This document shows, one piece after another, positions 9,237 through 18,073 of a stretch of DNA of 64,000 bases. Position 1 is the first letter of the stretch; every line of letters begins with the position of its first letter. The position numbers were made by a program, and so were the translations under genes. The stretch spans positions 1,178,001 to 1,242,000 of the forward strand of contig NZ_WMBQ01000002.1 in NCBI RefSeq assembly GCF_009708035.1, in the 5' to 3' direction. The notes under the pieces were generated by a model. That model saw nothing but the letters and a program-made list of their open reading frames with translations. It searched no databases and was not told the DNA's origin. The DNA is from Hyphomicrobium album (GTDB lineage Bacteria; Pseudomonadota; Alphaproteobacteria; Rhizobiales; Hyphomicrobiaceae).

Positions 9237-10424
9237 TTACTTTGCGGCGTCGAGGCGCTCGAAACCCGCTTCGAGATCGGCGCGCAGGTCGTCGACGTCT
9301 TCCAGGCCGATGTGGAGGCGCAGTGCGGGCCCATCGGCGGTCCACTTCGTGGCAGTCCGGTACGGCTTAGGGTCGAACGGAATGATGAGGCTTTCGTAGC
9401 CGCCCCATGAAAAGCCCATGCCGAAAAGCTGCAGCCCGTCGAGCATCGCAGCGACCGCCTTGTCGCTTGCCGGCTTCAAGACGATCGAGAACAGACCAGT
9501 GGCGCCGAGGAAGTCGCGCTTCCACAGGGCATGCTGCGGGTGGCTCGGCAGCCCCGGATGCAGCACGCGCGCGACCTCGGGCCGGCCTTCGAGCCAGCGC
9601 GCGATTTCCAGGCCCGAACGCTGGTGCTGCGCCAGCCTCGTCGCCAGCGTGCGCAGGCCGCGCATGCCGAGGAACGTCTCTTCCGAGCCTGGGCAGACGC
9701 CAAGCTGTTCCTTGGCAAGGGCGACGTGCTTGGCGGCGCGCGCGTTCGAGGTGATGGCGCCAAGCATCGCATCGGCATGACCGACGATATATTTGGTCGC
9801 CGCTTGGATCGAGACGTCGACGCCGTGATCGAACGGCCGGAAATAGAGGGGGCTCGCCCAGGTGTTGTCCATCAACAGCCACAGGTCGCGCTCGCGGGCA
9901 ACGCGGGCGATGGCCGGAATGTCCTGCACCTCGAAGGTCTGTGACCCCGGGCTCTCGGTAAAGATGATGCGCGTGTTGGGCCGGATGAGGTCGGCAATGC
10001 CGGCGCCGATCAGCGGATCGTAGTAGGTCGTCTCGACGCCGAGCTTTGCCAGCATGTAGTCGCAGAACTTGCGCGTCGGCTGATAGACGCTGTCGACCAT
10101 CAGGATATGGTCGCCGGACTTCACGAAGGCGAGGATGGCCGTGCTCACCGCTTGATAGCCTGAGGCCGTCAGCGCTGTGGCAGCCCCGCCCTCGACCTCG
10201 GCGATGGCCTCCTCGAGCGACCTGACTGTCGGTGTGCTGGAGCGGCCGTAAGTGTAGAGCTGGTCGCGCTTCCACAGCTTCTCAGCCGTGGGAAAAAGCA
10301 CGGTCGAGCCGCGGTAGACGGGCGGGTTGACGAACCCGAAGTTGTCGTGCGGCGCGCGCCCCGAATGGACGACCTTGGTCGCCGGAGCATGCGGACGCGG
10401 GGGCTTCTTGCCTGAGGAGGACAT
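9237..10424 (-). CDS. metC: Cystathionine beta-lyase
   Basis: A 395-residue PLP enzyme of the Cys/Met metabolism family. The PLP lysine is K211 in ATKYIVG, and D186 in MDNTWASP is the residue that contacts the pyridine nitrogen. The TESPGSQTFEVQDIP and LRLHIGLED segments are family hallmarks and resemble MetC, which cleaves cystathionine to homocysteine, pyruvate and ammonia. A related activity (O-acetylhomoserine or cysteine lyase) cannot be excluded. The gene is divergent from the amino-acid binding protein gene across about 190 bp. Confidence 0.92.
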   Translation of the reverse strand: MSSSGKKPPRPHAPATKVVHSGRAPHDNFGFVNPPVYRGSTVLFPTAEKLWKRDQLYTYGRSSTPTVRSLEEAIAEVEGGAATALTASGYQAVSTAILAFVKSGDHILMVDSVYQPTRKFCDYMLAKLGVETTYYDPLIGAGIADLIRPNTRIIFTESPGSQTFEVQDIPAIARVARERDLWLLMDNTWASPLYFRPFDHGVDVSIQAATKYIVGHADAMLGAITSNARAAKHVALAKEQLGVCPGSEETFLGMRGLRTLATRLAQHQRSGLEIARWLEGRPEVARVLHPGLPSHPQHALWKRDFLGATGLFSIVLKPASDKAVAAMLDGLQLFGMGFSWGGYESLIIPFDPKPYRTATKWTADGPALRLHIGLEDVDDLRADLEAGFERLDAAK

Positions 10425-10479
10425 CGGGCGGATCCTGGTCGCCGCGGCTGGCGGCCCGTGTGACGCATGTTTGCCGCTT

Positions 10480-10511
10480 GGTCAAGGTCTTGACCCCATC
10501 CCGGTTCCGGG
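10480..10511. promoter_or_regulatory. Two palindromes in the metC / binding-protein divergent spacer
   Basis: The spacer holds a 16-base palindrome (ggtcaag-gt-cttgacc, 10480-10495) followed by a 12-base perfect palindrome (cccggttccggg, 10500-10511). Either could be an operator for the divergent promoters, or the two could fold in the metC leader. I looked for a SAM-II-like leader and did not recognise one. Confidence 0.3.
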
Positions 10512-10615
10512 AGATTGAGCGGCAACTGATCCTAGAGGCAGGTTTACGCTTCTGCGTGTCGCAGCATCGTGTCCCTTGCGCCTCCCGTCCTATCGCCCCA
10601 CACTGACGCGACGTC

Positions 10616-11656
10616 ATGAAAATGATCCAGCATCTCCGCTGCCTTTTGACCGCGGTTCTCGGGCTTGGCGCGCTCGCCGCCCTGGCGGGGACGGCTGACG
10701 CCGAAACGACGACGCTCGATGCCATTCGAGCGCGCGGCTACTTGCTCTGCGGCATCGGCGAGGTGCAGGTGGGCTTCTCCCAGGCGAGCCCGGCGGGCGA
10801 GCGGTCCGGTCTAGACGTCGATTTCTGCACGGCCCTTGCCTCGGCCGTGTTCGGCAGCAAGGACGCCGTAAAGTTCTGGCCCCTCAGCGCCAATGACCGC
10901 TTCAAGGCGCTGCAGAGCGGCGACGTCGACGTTCTGGCCCGCGGCGCGACGTGGACCTTGAGCCGCGATACCGAGCTCGGGGCGCGCTTCACGGATGTGC
11001 TTTTCTACGATGGCCAGGGCTTCCTCACCCGGCGCGGCAACGCCGTGGCAAGCGCCCTGGAATTGTCCGGCGCGACCGTCTGCGCGCTGCCGGGCGCCAT
11101 GGGTGAGCAGGGGGTTGCCGAGTTCTTCGGCGCGAAGCGCATGCGCTACCAGATCGTCGCCCAGGACAGCTGGGACGATTTGGTCAAAGCCTATGCCGGC
11201 GGGAGCTGCACGGTGCTGACGGGGGACGTCTCGCTTCTTGCCGTGGCACGCAGCAAAATGGCCACGCCCGGCGATCACATGATCCTTCCCGAGCTGATCA
11301 CCAAGGAGCCCCTCGGGCCGGCGGTACGGCAAGACGATGCGCAATGGTTTGGTGTCGTGCGCTGGACGCTGATGGCGCTTGTCGAGGCAGAGGAGCTGGG
11401 GCTCACCAAGGAGAACGTCGATGCGCAGCGCGCCGCGACCGAGCCGAGCATCCGCCGCTTCCTCGGGCTGGAGGCCAATCTCGGGCAGGCGCTAGGGCTG
11501 CCGCGCGACTGGGCGTACCAGGTCGTGAAGAACGTGGGCAACTACGGCGAGGTGTTTGACCGCAACCTCGGTGCCAAGTCCGACCTGAAGCTCGCCCGCG
11601 GCCTGAACAATCTTTGGACCAAGGGCGGCCTGATGTACTCGATGCCCTTCCGCTAA
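10616..11656 (+). CDS. Periplasmic amino-acid binding protein, AapJ-like
   Basis: A 346-residue solute-binding protein of the polar amino-acid ABC family (SBP family 3). It has a signal peptide ending at GTADAET, then the domain start LDAIRARGYLLCGIGE, the SGLDVDFCTALASAVFG ligand segment and DVLARGATWTLSRD. The C-terminal NYGEVFDRNLG motif is typical of AapJ/BztA-type general L-amino-acid binding proteins. No permease or ATPase genes are next to it, so it is an orphan binding protein here. Its partner transporter must be elsewhere, or it acts as a sensor. Confidence 0.88.
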   Translation: MKMIQHLRCLLTAVLGLGALAALAGTADAETTTLDAIRARGYLLCGIGEVQVGFSQASPAGERSGLDVDFCTALASAVFGSKDAVKFWPLSANDRFKALQSGDVDVLARGATWTLSRDTELGARFTDVLFYDGQGFLTRRGNAVASALELSGATVCALPGAMGEQGVAEFFGAKRMRYQIVAQDSWDDLVKAYAGGSCTVLTGDVSLLAVARSKMATPGDHMILPELITKEPLGPAVRQDDAQWFGVVRWTLMALVEAEELGLTKENVDAQRAATEPSIRRFLGLEANLGQALGLPRDWAYQVVKNVGNYGEVFDRNLGAKSDLKLARGLNNLWTKGGLMYSMPFR

Positions 11657-11668
11657 AGGCAGCTTCCC

Positions 11669-12199
11669 ATGGATCCCGCCCTACCGATCGATGTGGGTAT
11701 CGCGTTGGTCGGCTCGTTTATGCTGGCGCTGCTCGTCACGCTCATCGCCCTTGCGCTACGCACCCGCCGCCGCGCGCGTCTAACTATTCCAGCCGCCGAC
11801 GTTCCTGTCGTCGCGAACGAGCGCGCCTTGGATGGTGCCGCGTTGCTCGCCGCCGTCGGTGAGGCGGAGGCCGCCGGGCAAACCCAGCGGCTTCCGGGCC
11901 TCTACTTGTCGCTGGCGCAGTGGCGGCGCGATTTGGGCGAGACGGACGCGGCCGAGGACCTGTTGCGCAGGAGCATCCGCGCCGCGGCGAGCGCCGGCCT
12001 CAAGGAGACGCACGCCAAGGCGCGCGTGGCGCTCGGCGACATCGCCCAGGCAAAAGGCGACCCCGCCACCGCCTGCGAGCATTGGCAGATCGCGCGCGGG
12101 CTGTTCCACGAGCTCAAGCGGCGGGGCGAGCACGACGCTGTCGATGCGCGCATGCAGCGCAACGGCTGCCCCACCGATTGGGTGCTGACCGACTTCTAG
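11669..12199 (+). CDS. Membrane-anchored TPR-like protein of unknown function
   Basis: A 176-residue protein with one N-terminal transmembrane helix (GIALVGSFMLALLVTLIALAL), then a cytoplasmic or periplasmic helical region with TPR-like pairs (LYLSLAQWRRDLGETDAAEDLL and the following ARVALGDIAQAKGD). It begins 12 bases after the binding-protein stop, so the two are probably co-transcribed. TPR proteins are scaffolds; the partner is unknown. Convergent with the next gene. Confidence 0.75.
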   Translation: MDPALPIDVGIALVGSFMLALLVTLIALALRTRRRARLTIPAADVPVVANERALDGAALLAAVGEAEAAGQTQRLPGLYLSLAQWRRDLGETDAAEDLLRRSIRAAASAGLKETHAKARVALGDIAQAKGDPATACEHWQIARGLFHELKRRGEHDAVDARMQRNGCPTDWVLTDF

Positions 12200-12216
12200 G
12201 GCGGTAACCGACCGGC

Positions 12217-13218
12217 CTATTGCATCAGGACCTCGACCTGCGAGACCTCGCCATTGGCGAGGGTGAAGTCGCGCTTGTAGACGCCCGCCGCCGATTTGGC
12301 GGTTACCGAGTACGTGCCCGGTGCGAGGATGTGGGTCGGCAGCGCGCCGACGCTCTGCAGCACGAGCTCGCCATCCGGCGCGTGCACCGTCCATTGCGTA
12401 TCGGGCAGCGCCTCGCCGCCCAGGCGGTTGACGAGCTTGAAGGTGACGCGCGCCGCTGAGTGCGTGACGGTCGCCTCGGTCAGCTTGCCGGCCTCCACCG
12501 TCACGTCCGCCTCGACCTTGGCGTTGGCGTCGCCGTAGCGCGACGCGATGCGGTAGATGCCGGCGTTGAGGCGATTGATCACGTTCGGCTTGGCCCCCGC
12601 GAGCACCCGTACGCGATTGTCGGACTGGTCGCGCTCGCTCGACAGGATGTCATACGTAACCGTATTCGCCGCCGGTTCGACGCCGCCCACCATAACCTTC
12701 ACCTTGAGACCCCCCGCGTTGAGCACGAACTTCTCGCTCGATGCGGTACCCGCCGTCACCACGATCTTGCGGGTGATGTCGGCGCGCCCGAACGCGGCGT
12801 TGACGATGTATTCGCCTGGGTCGAGTTCGATGGTCGGACTGGCCTCGCGTTTTGTCATCACCAGGTTGGGCGCCGCGCGCGGATCGCGCGCCGAAGCAAA
12901 AATGCGCCACACGAGGCCCTTGTCGATGCGTTGGCCGTCGACGGTCAAAAGCGCGACGAGGTTCACCTGCCCACCGGTCGGCACCGTTCCGTCAGCCGCC
13001 GGCGCGCGCGGTACGACGGTGGTGTTTGCGGGCAGTGTCGGGCCGGGCACGACGGGTGACGGAGCCATGCGGCCGGTGTCGGGCGGAAAGGCGCCGCGCA
13101 ATTGCGCGCCGCTGTCCGGCGTCGCCTCTTGCGCCACGGCTTGAGGCATGGCGACGGCGAGCGCCGCGACGACAGCGCCGCCTATCGCATATCGCCACTG
13201 GATGCAATGCCTCGCCAT
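12217..13218 (-). CDS. Secreted protein with beta-sandwich repeats, companion of the VWA protein
   Basis: A 333-residue exported protein with a signal peptide ending at AVAQEA. The ATG at 13218 is preferred over a TTG at 13248. The mature part is Pro-rich at first and then consists of repeated carboxypeptidase-regulatory-like or PEGA-like beta-sandwich units, seen as periodic blocks such as LDPGEYIVNAAFG, LNAGIYRIAS and LAPGTYSVTAKS. The same unit repeats in the upstream VWA gene on the same strand 97 bases away, so the two form one secreted pair. No enzyme motif is seen. Confidence 0.78.
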   Translation of the reverse strand: MARHCIQWRYAIGGAVVAALAVAMPQAVAQEATPDSGAQLRGAFPPDTGRMAPSPVVPGPTLPANTTVVPRAPAADGTVPTGGQVNLVALLTVDGQRIDKGLVWRIFASARDPRAAPNLVMTKREASPTIELDPGEYIVNAAFGRADITRKIVVTAGTASSEKFVLNAGGLKVKVMVGGVEPAANTVTYDILSSERDQSDNRVRVLAGAKPNVINRLNAGIYRIASRYGDANAKVEADVTVEAGKLTEATVTHSAARVTFKLVNRLGGEALPDTQWTVHAPDGELVLQSVGALPTHILAPGTYSVTAKSAAGVYKRDFTLANGEVSQVEVLMQ

Positions 13219-13315
13219 GTTCGCGCCGGTCGGAAGAGTATCGCTCAATCAGCTGTTACAACGCGACCCGCGTGGTCGAAGTGTGACGCCGGAGAGCATG
13301 TCCCCGGCGGGGCGC

Positions 13316-15277
13316 TCACTGCCCCGTAAAATCGAAGGTTCGGTGCTCGTTGGCCTTGACCTCGATGCTGCTCATCAGAGGCGTCGAAGTCTCCGAGCTC
13401 ACCGCGTAGCGCCCCGGAGCCAGCACCGCGGTCGGCTGCGGCTGACTGCTGCGGAGCACGGTTTTCTGCTTCTCGTCGCGCACTTCCCAGAAGATGTCTC
13501 CCGGCGCACCCGTGTCGGTCCGCTTCAGCGTCAGGCTGCCGCCCTGGAGGGGAAGGTTGACCTTCTGCGTTTGACCGGCTCCGAGAGCGAGGTCGACCGC
13601 GGCGATGACATTGCTGCCCCCCAGCGATGCCTCGAACCGATACTGCCCAGCCGAAAGTTCGAACTCGGGATCCTTGGCGAGCGTCCGCGCAATCTCGTGC
13701 GGCTCGGCGCCGAGGCGCACGATGCGATACGTGACCGGCGCGGTGCCGGTTGGCGGCTGACCGCCGAGCGTCGCCGACAACTTCACTTGGGCGAGCGACA
13801 GAGGTAGCGCGCGCTTGACGACATCGCCGGCACCTATGGCGAGCTGGTCGCGTGCCTCCGACGTCGCGGTGCGTGCGGTGACGTAGTAGGTGCCGGACGG
13901 CAGCATGAAGCTCGGAGCCGGGGCAGCCGAGCGCGCCACCTCGCGTCGGCCTTGCGGGGCGTCGGGGTCGTCTTGGTGAAGGATGAAGGTCACGCCGTCG
14001 TCGACCGCGTCTCCAGGGACGGCGGCAGTGCCGCGTGTGGCACTCAGCTCGAGCGTCCCCGAGGCGAGCATGGAATTGAAGCTCGTACCCGTTGCCGCCC
14101 CGATCGTGACGCTGGTCTGCTGGCGTGCCAGGCCGTTCTGTGCCGTGACGACGTAGTCGCCAGCGGGAAGCAAGATCTCGGGCTGGGTATCGCGCCCGAC
14201 CCAGATCGGGGCGTCGCCGGCGTCGGCCTTGGCCGGGCTGACTGTGAACACCGGCGACGTGAGCGGTGGCGCCGCGGTCGTCGATCGCGCCTGCATCTTG
14301 AGGACGCCGGCATTGAGATCGACCCGGACCTGTACCGCCTGGTCGGCAGCGACATCGACCGTCTGGCGCGCGCGGGCCAAGCCGACATCCGCCTCGATGT
14401 CGTAGCTACCCGGCTCGAGCTTCTCGAACACTGCCGCGGCGCGCGTGTCGCGCACGGGCTGCCCGTCGGCACCGGATTTCGTGATCCGCCAATGCACCGG
14501 CGTGTCTAGCGTAGCACTCGTCGGTCCAAGTCCAGCTGAAAGATAGAGTCCCGGCGGTGCACCCGCAGCCGGCTTCTGCGCTTCGGCTTGCGCGGGCTCC
14601 GGCGCCGGAGCGGTCGGCCCGCTCTGCAGCAGCGCCAGCTTGACGGCCTGGCCGATTGCCGAGTTGAACCCGACAGCGTCCTGCGCATCCCACAGCTTGC
14701 CGCCTGTCTGGCGAGGAATGCAGCTAATGTGGTCGAGCTTCGGCTTGTCGAAACCGATCGCTACCGTGTGCACGACCAGGTTGGGGTTCGTGGCGAGAAT
14801 GTCGCCGAGCGCCGTGCAGACGTCCTGTCCGCAGTTATCGAGGTCGTCGGCGACGAGCACGATGCTTGCCGGCGTTGCCCCGGCGATGGCCTGGGCGGAT
14901 TCGCGGAGGGCGAGGACAAGCGGTCCTTTGCCCATTGCGTTGAGTTTCTCGACGGGCTGCGTCAGCCGCTCCGGGCCGTTGATGTCGGGCGGGAGAATGA
15001 CTTCCGCGTCGCCGCAGTTGCCGCGGCGGCGGTGTCCGAACGAGGCAATGCCGATGCGCGCATCGGTGCGCAGGCTCGGCAGAAGCGCGCGCAGCGCCGC
15101 CCGCGCCATTTCGAGCTTGGAAAGCTTTTCGGTGCCGAGGTTACCCCACATCGACCCTGAGCCGTCGAGGACGATCATCGTCGTGGGGGGGGCATCTTGC
15201 CCCTCGGCTCCCGCACAGGCGAGAGCGACGACGGCGGCGACAAGACAACCAGCGAACATTCTCGAAAGCGGCGGCAT
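13316..15277 (-). CDS. Secreted von Willebrand factor A domain protein with beta-sandwich repeats
   Basis: A 653-residue protein with an N-terminal signal peptide. A VWA domain (about residues 30-215) has the complete MIDAS start D38-G-S40-G-S42. The rest is a chain of beta-sandwich units marked by LPAGDYVVTA, LPSGTYYVTA, LSAGQYRFEA and LAPGRYAVSS. VWA domains bind metal-dependent protein ligands; the repeats look like extracellular spacer or adhesion modules. It is upstream of, and probably co-transcribed with, the companion gene at 12217-13218. The target is unknown. Confidence 0.87.
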   Translation of the reverse strand: MPPLSRMFAGCLVAAVVALACAGAEGQDAPPTTMIVLDGSGSMWGNLGTEKLSKLEMARAALRALLPSLRTDARIGIASFGHRRRGNCGDAEVILPPDINGPERLTQPVEKLNAMGKGPLVLALRESAQAIAGATPASIVLVADDLDNCGQDVCTALGDILATNPNLVVHTVAIGFDKPKLDHISCIPRQTGGKLWDAQDAVGFNSAIGQAVKLALLQSGPTAPAPEPAQAEAQKPAAGAPPGLYLSAGLGPTSATLDTPVHWRITKSGADGQPVRDTRAAAVFEKLEPGSYDIEADVGLARARQTVDVAADQAVQVRVDLNAGVLKMQARSTTAAPPLTSPVFTVSPAKADAGDAPIWVGRDTQPEILLPAGDYVVTAQNGLARQQTSVTIGAATGTSFNSMLASGTLELSATRGTAAVPGDAVDDGVTFILHQDDPDAPQGRREVARSAAPAPSFMLPSGTYYVTARTATSEARDQLAIGAGDVVKRALPLSLAQVKLSATLGGQPPTGTAPVTYRIVRLGAEPHEIARTLAKDPEFELSAGQYRFEASLGGSNVIAAVDLALGAGQTQKVNLPLQGGSLTLKRTDTGAPGDIFWEVRDEKQKTVLRSSQPQPTAVLAPGRYAVSSETSTPLMSSIEVKANEHRTFDFTGQ

Positions 15278-15366
15278 GCGTCCCCTGTTTCATCCGCCGG
15301 AGCGCAAGAGGCGGATTCGGGCGGGAGAATAGCCGATCCGACGGACGTGCGGTATCGGGCGCTGGC

Positions 15367-15385
15367 AGGGGCGGCCGCCGCCCCT
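15367..15385. other. GC-rich hairpin upstream of the nitroreductase gene
   Basis: An 8-bp perfect stem (aggggcgg / ccgcccct) with a three-base loop lies about 80 bases before the nitroreductase start. There is no T run, so it is not a classical terminator. Confidence 0.35.
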
Positions 15386-15467
15386 AAGAGCTTAGCCCTG
15401 CGGCAAGCTTGGCCTGCGGCGAATTTGGCTTGGCAGCGCGGGGCCCGGACGGGTAAGGAGGCCTCCC

Positions 15468-16043
15468 ATGGAAAACCCCGTCATCTCCTTCCTCGCCAAG
15501 CGCCGCTCGGTAAAGCCCGACCGGCTGGTGGCGCCCGGCCCCACGGACACCGAGCTCGAAACCATCCTCACCATCGCGTCGCGGGTGCCCGACCACAAAA
15601 AGCTGGCGCCGTGGCGCTTCATCCTGATCGAGGGGGATGCACGGGCGCGGCTCGGCGATGTCGTCGCCGAGGCGTGCGTGGCGGCGGAGAAGGAGCCGCC
15701 CTCGCACGTGCGGCTTGAGACGGAGCGCACACGGCTGATGCGCGCGCCGCTGGTCATTGCCGTGGTGTCGCGGGTCACGCCGCATCGGAGCGCGCCCGAG
15801 TGGGAGCAGGTCCTGTCTGCTGGCGCTGCCTGCTTCAACCTGTGCCTCGCTGCCAACGCGTTGGGCTACGGCACGTCCTGGATCACCGAGTGGATCGCCT
15901 ACAACAAGGCGGTGGGCGCGGCCCTGGGCTTGGGTGAGAACGAGCGCATCGCCGGCTTTGTCTACGTCGGCACGCCCTCCGAACCCTCCGACGAGCGCGA
16001 GCGTCCGGCGCTCACGGACATCGTCAGTCGCTGGCCCGGGTAA
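15468..16043 (+). CDS. Nitroreductase family FMN oxidoreductase
   Basis: A 191-residue FMN-dependent NAD(P)H oxidoreductase of the nitroreductase superfamily. The N-terminal RRSVKPDRLV holds the FMN-phosphate contacts, SRVPDHKKLAPWRFILI is the FMN/dimer segment, and LGYGTSWIT lies where the family binds FMN. The start has a strong Shine-Dalgarno (aaggagg). Members reduce nitroaromatics, quinones or enals; the natural substrate is not evident. Confidence 0.9.
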   Translation: MENPVISFLAKRRSVKPDRLVAPGPTDTELETILTIASRVPDHKKLAPWRFILIEGDARARLGDVVAEACVAAEKEPPSHVRLETERTRLMRAPLVIAVVSRVTPHRSAPEWEQVLSAGAACFNLCLAANALGYGTSWITEWIAYNKAVGAALGLGENERIAGFVYVGTPSEPSDERERPALTDIVSRWPG

Positions 16044-16177
16044 CTTTATTTTCATACCTGTCCCAGCCTGCGGCGATCCTTAACGCGATCTTCACCCTTT
16101 TATTCCTAGCCTCGAGCACTGCCTCTTTTTCGGGCGGGGTTGGTCGTTCGTCCCGCATGCCGTGCGGAGTGCCGCGC

Positions 16178-16903
16178 ATGAGTTCGCTATTCGAGATCCC
16201 GGCCCAGCTCGCGATGCTGCTGTCCCTTGCCGCTTCGACGGCAGGGCACGACGCGCCCGTGGAAGCCGCAAAAGCCTTTCCGGCGACCGCCCCTGAATTG
16301 GCTGAGCCGATCGAGGGTCCGCTGCGCTTCACAGAGCGCGGATGGATGCGGGCGCTATACGAGAACCAAGCGCAAGCGGATGGCCTCGGGGCGCGTATTT
16401 TCGTGACCAGTGCTGGCCGGTACTACGTGCCGGTCGCCAGCGACCGTGGGCGCATCCTCGAAACGCGCCAAAACGTCGAGATCGCAAGCCGCGTGACGAG
16501 CGCGGCAGCCGTCCGCGATGCTGCCCGCATCCGCAACGCCCTGAAACGAGCACCTGCGGCGGCCGACCTTTACGTCGCGCACGTATTCGGTCCCGAGACG
16601 GCGATCAGCTTGATCAAGGAAGTTGGCCGGGCGCCCGATGCCCCGCTCAAAGAATCGTTCCCGATGCTGGCCGCGCTGCCCGAGGTCAGCCAGGGCAACG
16701 GCGCGCCGCCGACAGTCGCCCAGTTCTACCGGCGCCTCGGTGCGGCGCTAGGCGAGCCGCCGCGGCTTGTCGCCATTGGCCTCAGGCCGCCTGCGGTTGA
16801 TCCAGAACCCGGCCATCGCAATGCCGAGCCGCCGGCTCGTGACAGCATCGTGGCTTGGCAGGCAAAGGTAGATATCGCCAGGGTCGGCGGTCGCGCTCAG
16901 TAG
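16178..16903 (+). CDS. Degenerate lytic-transglycosylase-like protein
   Basis: A 241-residue protein. The ATG at 16178 has ggag nine bases upstream. The segment from [14 protein letters not shown] to [16 protein letters not shown] follows the pattern of SLT-type transglycosylases of this order, in which a G-Q-F-x-E-Q-T-W block is followed by an L-Y-x-A-H-F-L-G-P block. The upstream part with the catalytic E-S-x-F is absent, so cleavage of peptidoglycan is doubtful. Its end overlaps the NAD kinase gene by seven bases in convergent orientation. The family assignment comes from remembered family patterns. Confidence 0.6.
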   Translation: MSSLFEIPAQLAMLLSLAASTAGHDAPVEAAKAFPATAPELAEPIEGPLRFTERGWMRALYENQAQADGLGARIFVTSAGRYYVPVASDRGRILETRQNVEIASRVTSAAAVRDAARIRNALKRAPAAADLYVAHVFGPETAISLIKEVGRAPDAPLKESFPMLAALPEVSQGNGAPPTVAQFYRRLGAALGEPPRLVAIGLRPPAVDPEPGHRNAEPPARDSIVAWQAKVDIARVGGRAQ

Positions 16904-17679
16904 CGAAACTGCTCCGCAAGCACGCGCTCGTCGAGGCTGTGGTCGGGATCGAACATCATAAATAGCTCGACGTTACGCGCTTTTTCGACCTCGACGCGGG
17001 TCACGCCGCGCGTCTCGAAGTGGTCGGCCACGGCGCTCACCGGCCGCTTGTCGGCTTCCAGCACTTCAATGGCGATACGCACCTTGTTGGGGAGCAACGC
17101 GCCGCGCCAACGCCGCGGACGGAAGGGGCTAATCGGCGTGAGAGCCAGGAGGGGCGCGTTGATTGGCAGGATCGGCCCGTGGGCGGAAAGGTTGTACGCC
17201 GTCGAGCCGGCCGGCGTGGCGACCATCACTCCATCGCACACCAGCTCTTCCATCCGTGCGGTGTCATCGACGAGAATGCGCAGCTTCGCCGCCTGATGGC
17301 GCTCGCGGAATAGCGATACTTCATTGATGGCGAGCGCCTTGTGGGCCTTGCCGGCTTTGTCGTAGGCGATCATCGAGAGCGGATGGATGCGGCTCACGTC
17401 CGCGTCGGCGAGGCGCTCGCGCAGGTTCTCCTCGCTGTAGTCGTTCATCAGGAAACCGACCGAGCCGCGGTTCATGCCGTAGATCGGCACGCCGTCGTTC
17501 ATGAAGCGGTGGAGCGTCTGCAGCATGTGGCCGTCACCCCCTAGGGCGACGATCGCGTCGGCTTCGGCCGGATCGGAATCGCCGTAGAGGGCTCCCAGGC
17601 GCTCGCACGCAGCTATCGCCTCCGGCATCTCGCTGGCGACGAACGCAATCCTGTCGAATTTGGTCTTCGTCTTTGGCAT
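16897..17679 (-). CDS. nadK: NAD kinase
   Basis: A 260-residue ATP-NAD kinase, which makes NADP. The conserved GGDG is at residues 47-50, followed by [10 protein letters not shown], the NEVSLFRE segment and the second glycine-rich motif [16 protein letters not shown]. The ATG at 17679 ([10 protein letters not shown]) is chosen because it gives the usual family length; the longer frame would overlap the divergent cutA promoter. It is divergent from cutA with a 44-bp gap. Confidence 0.95.
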   Translation of the reverse strand: MPKTKTKFDRIAFVASEMPEAIAACERLGALYGDSDPAEADAIVALGGDGHMLQTLHRFMNDGVPIYGMNRGSVGFLMNDYSEENLRERLADADVSRIHPLSMIAYDKAGKAHKALAINEVSLFRERHQAAKLRILVDDTARMEELVCDGVMVATPAGSTAYNLSAHGPILPINAPLLALTPISPFRPRRWRGALLPNKVRIAIEVLEADKRPVSAVADHFETRGVTRVEVEKARNVELFMMFDPDHSLDERVLAEQFRY

Positions 17680-17723
17680 GGTTGGTACTGGGCGGCGGCG
17701 CAAGGCGTGGGAGGCTCGCTCAA

Positions 17724-18062
17724 GTGCAGGAAAACAACAAGCCCGTTCTGATTTATTCGACCTTCCCATCACCGGAAGCCGCCGAAGCGGTCGGACGCGA
17801 GTTGGTCGAGCGGCGGCTGGCCGCCTGCGTCAACATCCTGCCGGGCATGACGTCAATTTATCGTTGGGAAGGGACGATCGCGCGCGACAGCGAGGTGGTG
17901 ATGATCATCAAGACGCGCGAGGCGCTGGCGCCGAGCGTCATCAAGGCGGTGAAGAGCCGCCACACGTACACGAACCCGGCGCTGGTCGTGCTGCCGATTA
18001 TCGACGGAGCGGCCGATTACCTGAGCTGGCTGCTCGCTGAGACCCTGCCGGAGAGCGATTGA
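17724..18062 (+). CDS. cutA: Divalent-cation tolerance protein CutA
   Basis: A 112-residue small trimeric protein of the CutA1 family. Diagnostic parts are [34 protein letters not shown] and [17 protein letters not shown]. The GTG at 17724 is preferred because gggagg lies at the right distance and the length equals that of known CutA proteins. CutA binds copper and is linked to metal tolerance, but the molecular role is unsettled. Confidence 0.94.
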   Translation: MQENNKPVLIYSTFPSPEAAEAVGRELVERRLAACVNILPGMTSIYRWEGTIARDSEVVMIIKTREALAPSVIKAVKSRHTYTNPALVVLPIIDGAADYLSWLLAETLPESD

Positions 18063-18073
18063 GGAGGCGGCGC

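Noticed and set aside
10425-10615. SAM riboswitch before metC
   Set aside because: I looked for SAM-II-like and SAM/SAH-like conserved bases on the minus strand and did not find them; only simple palindromes are present.
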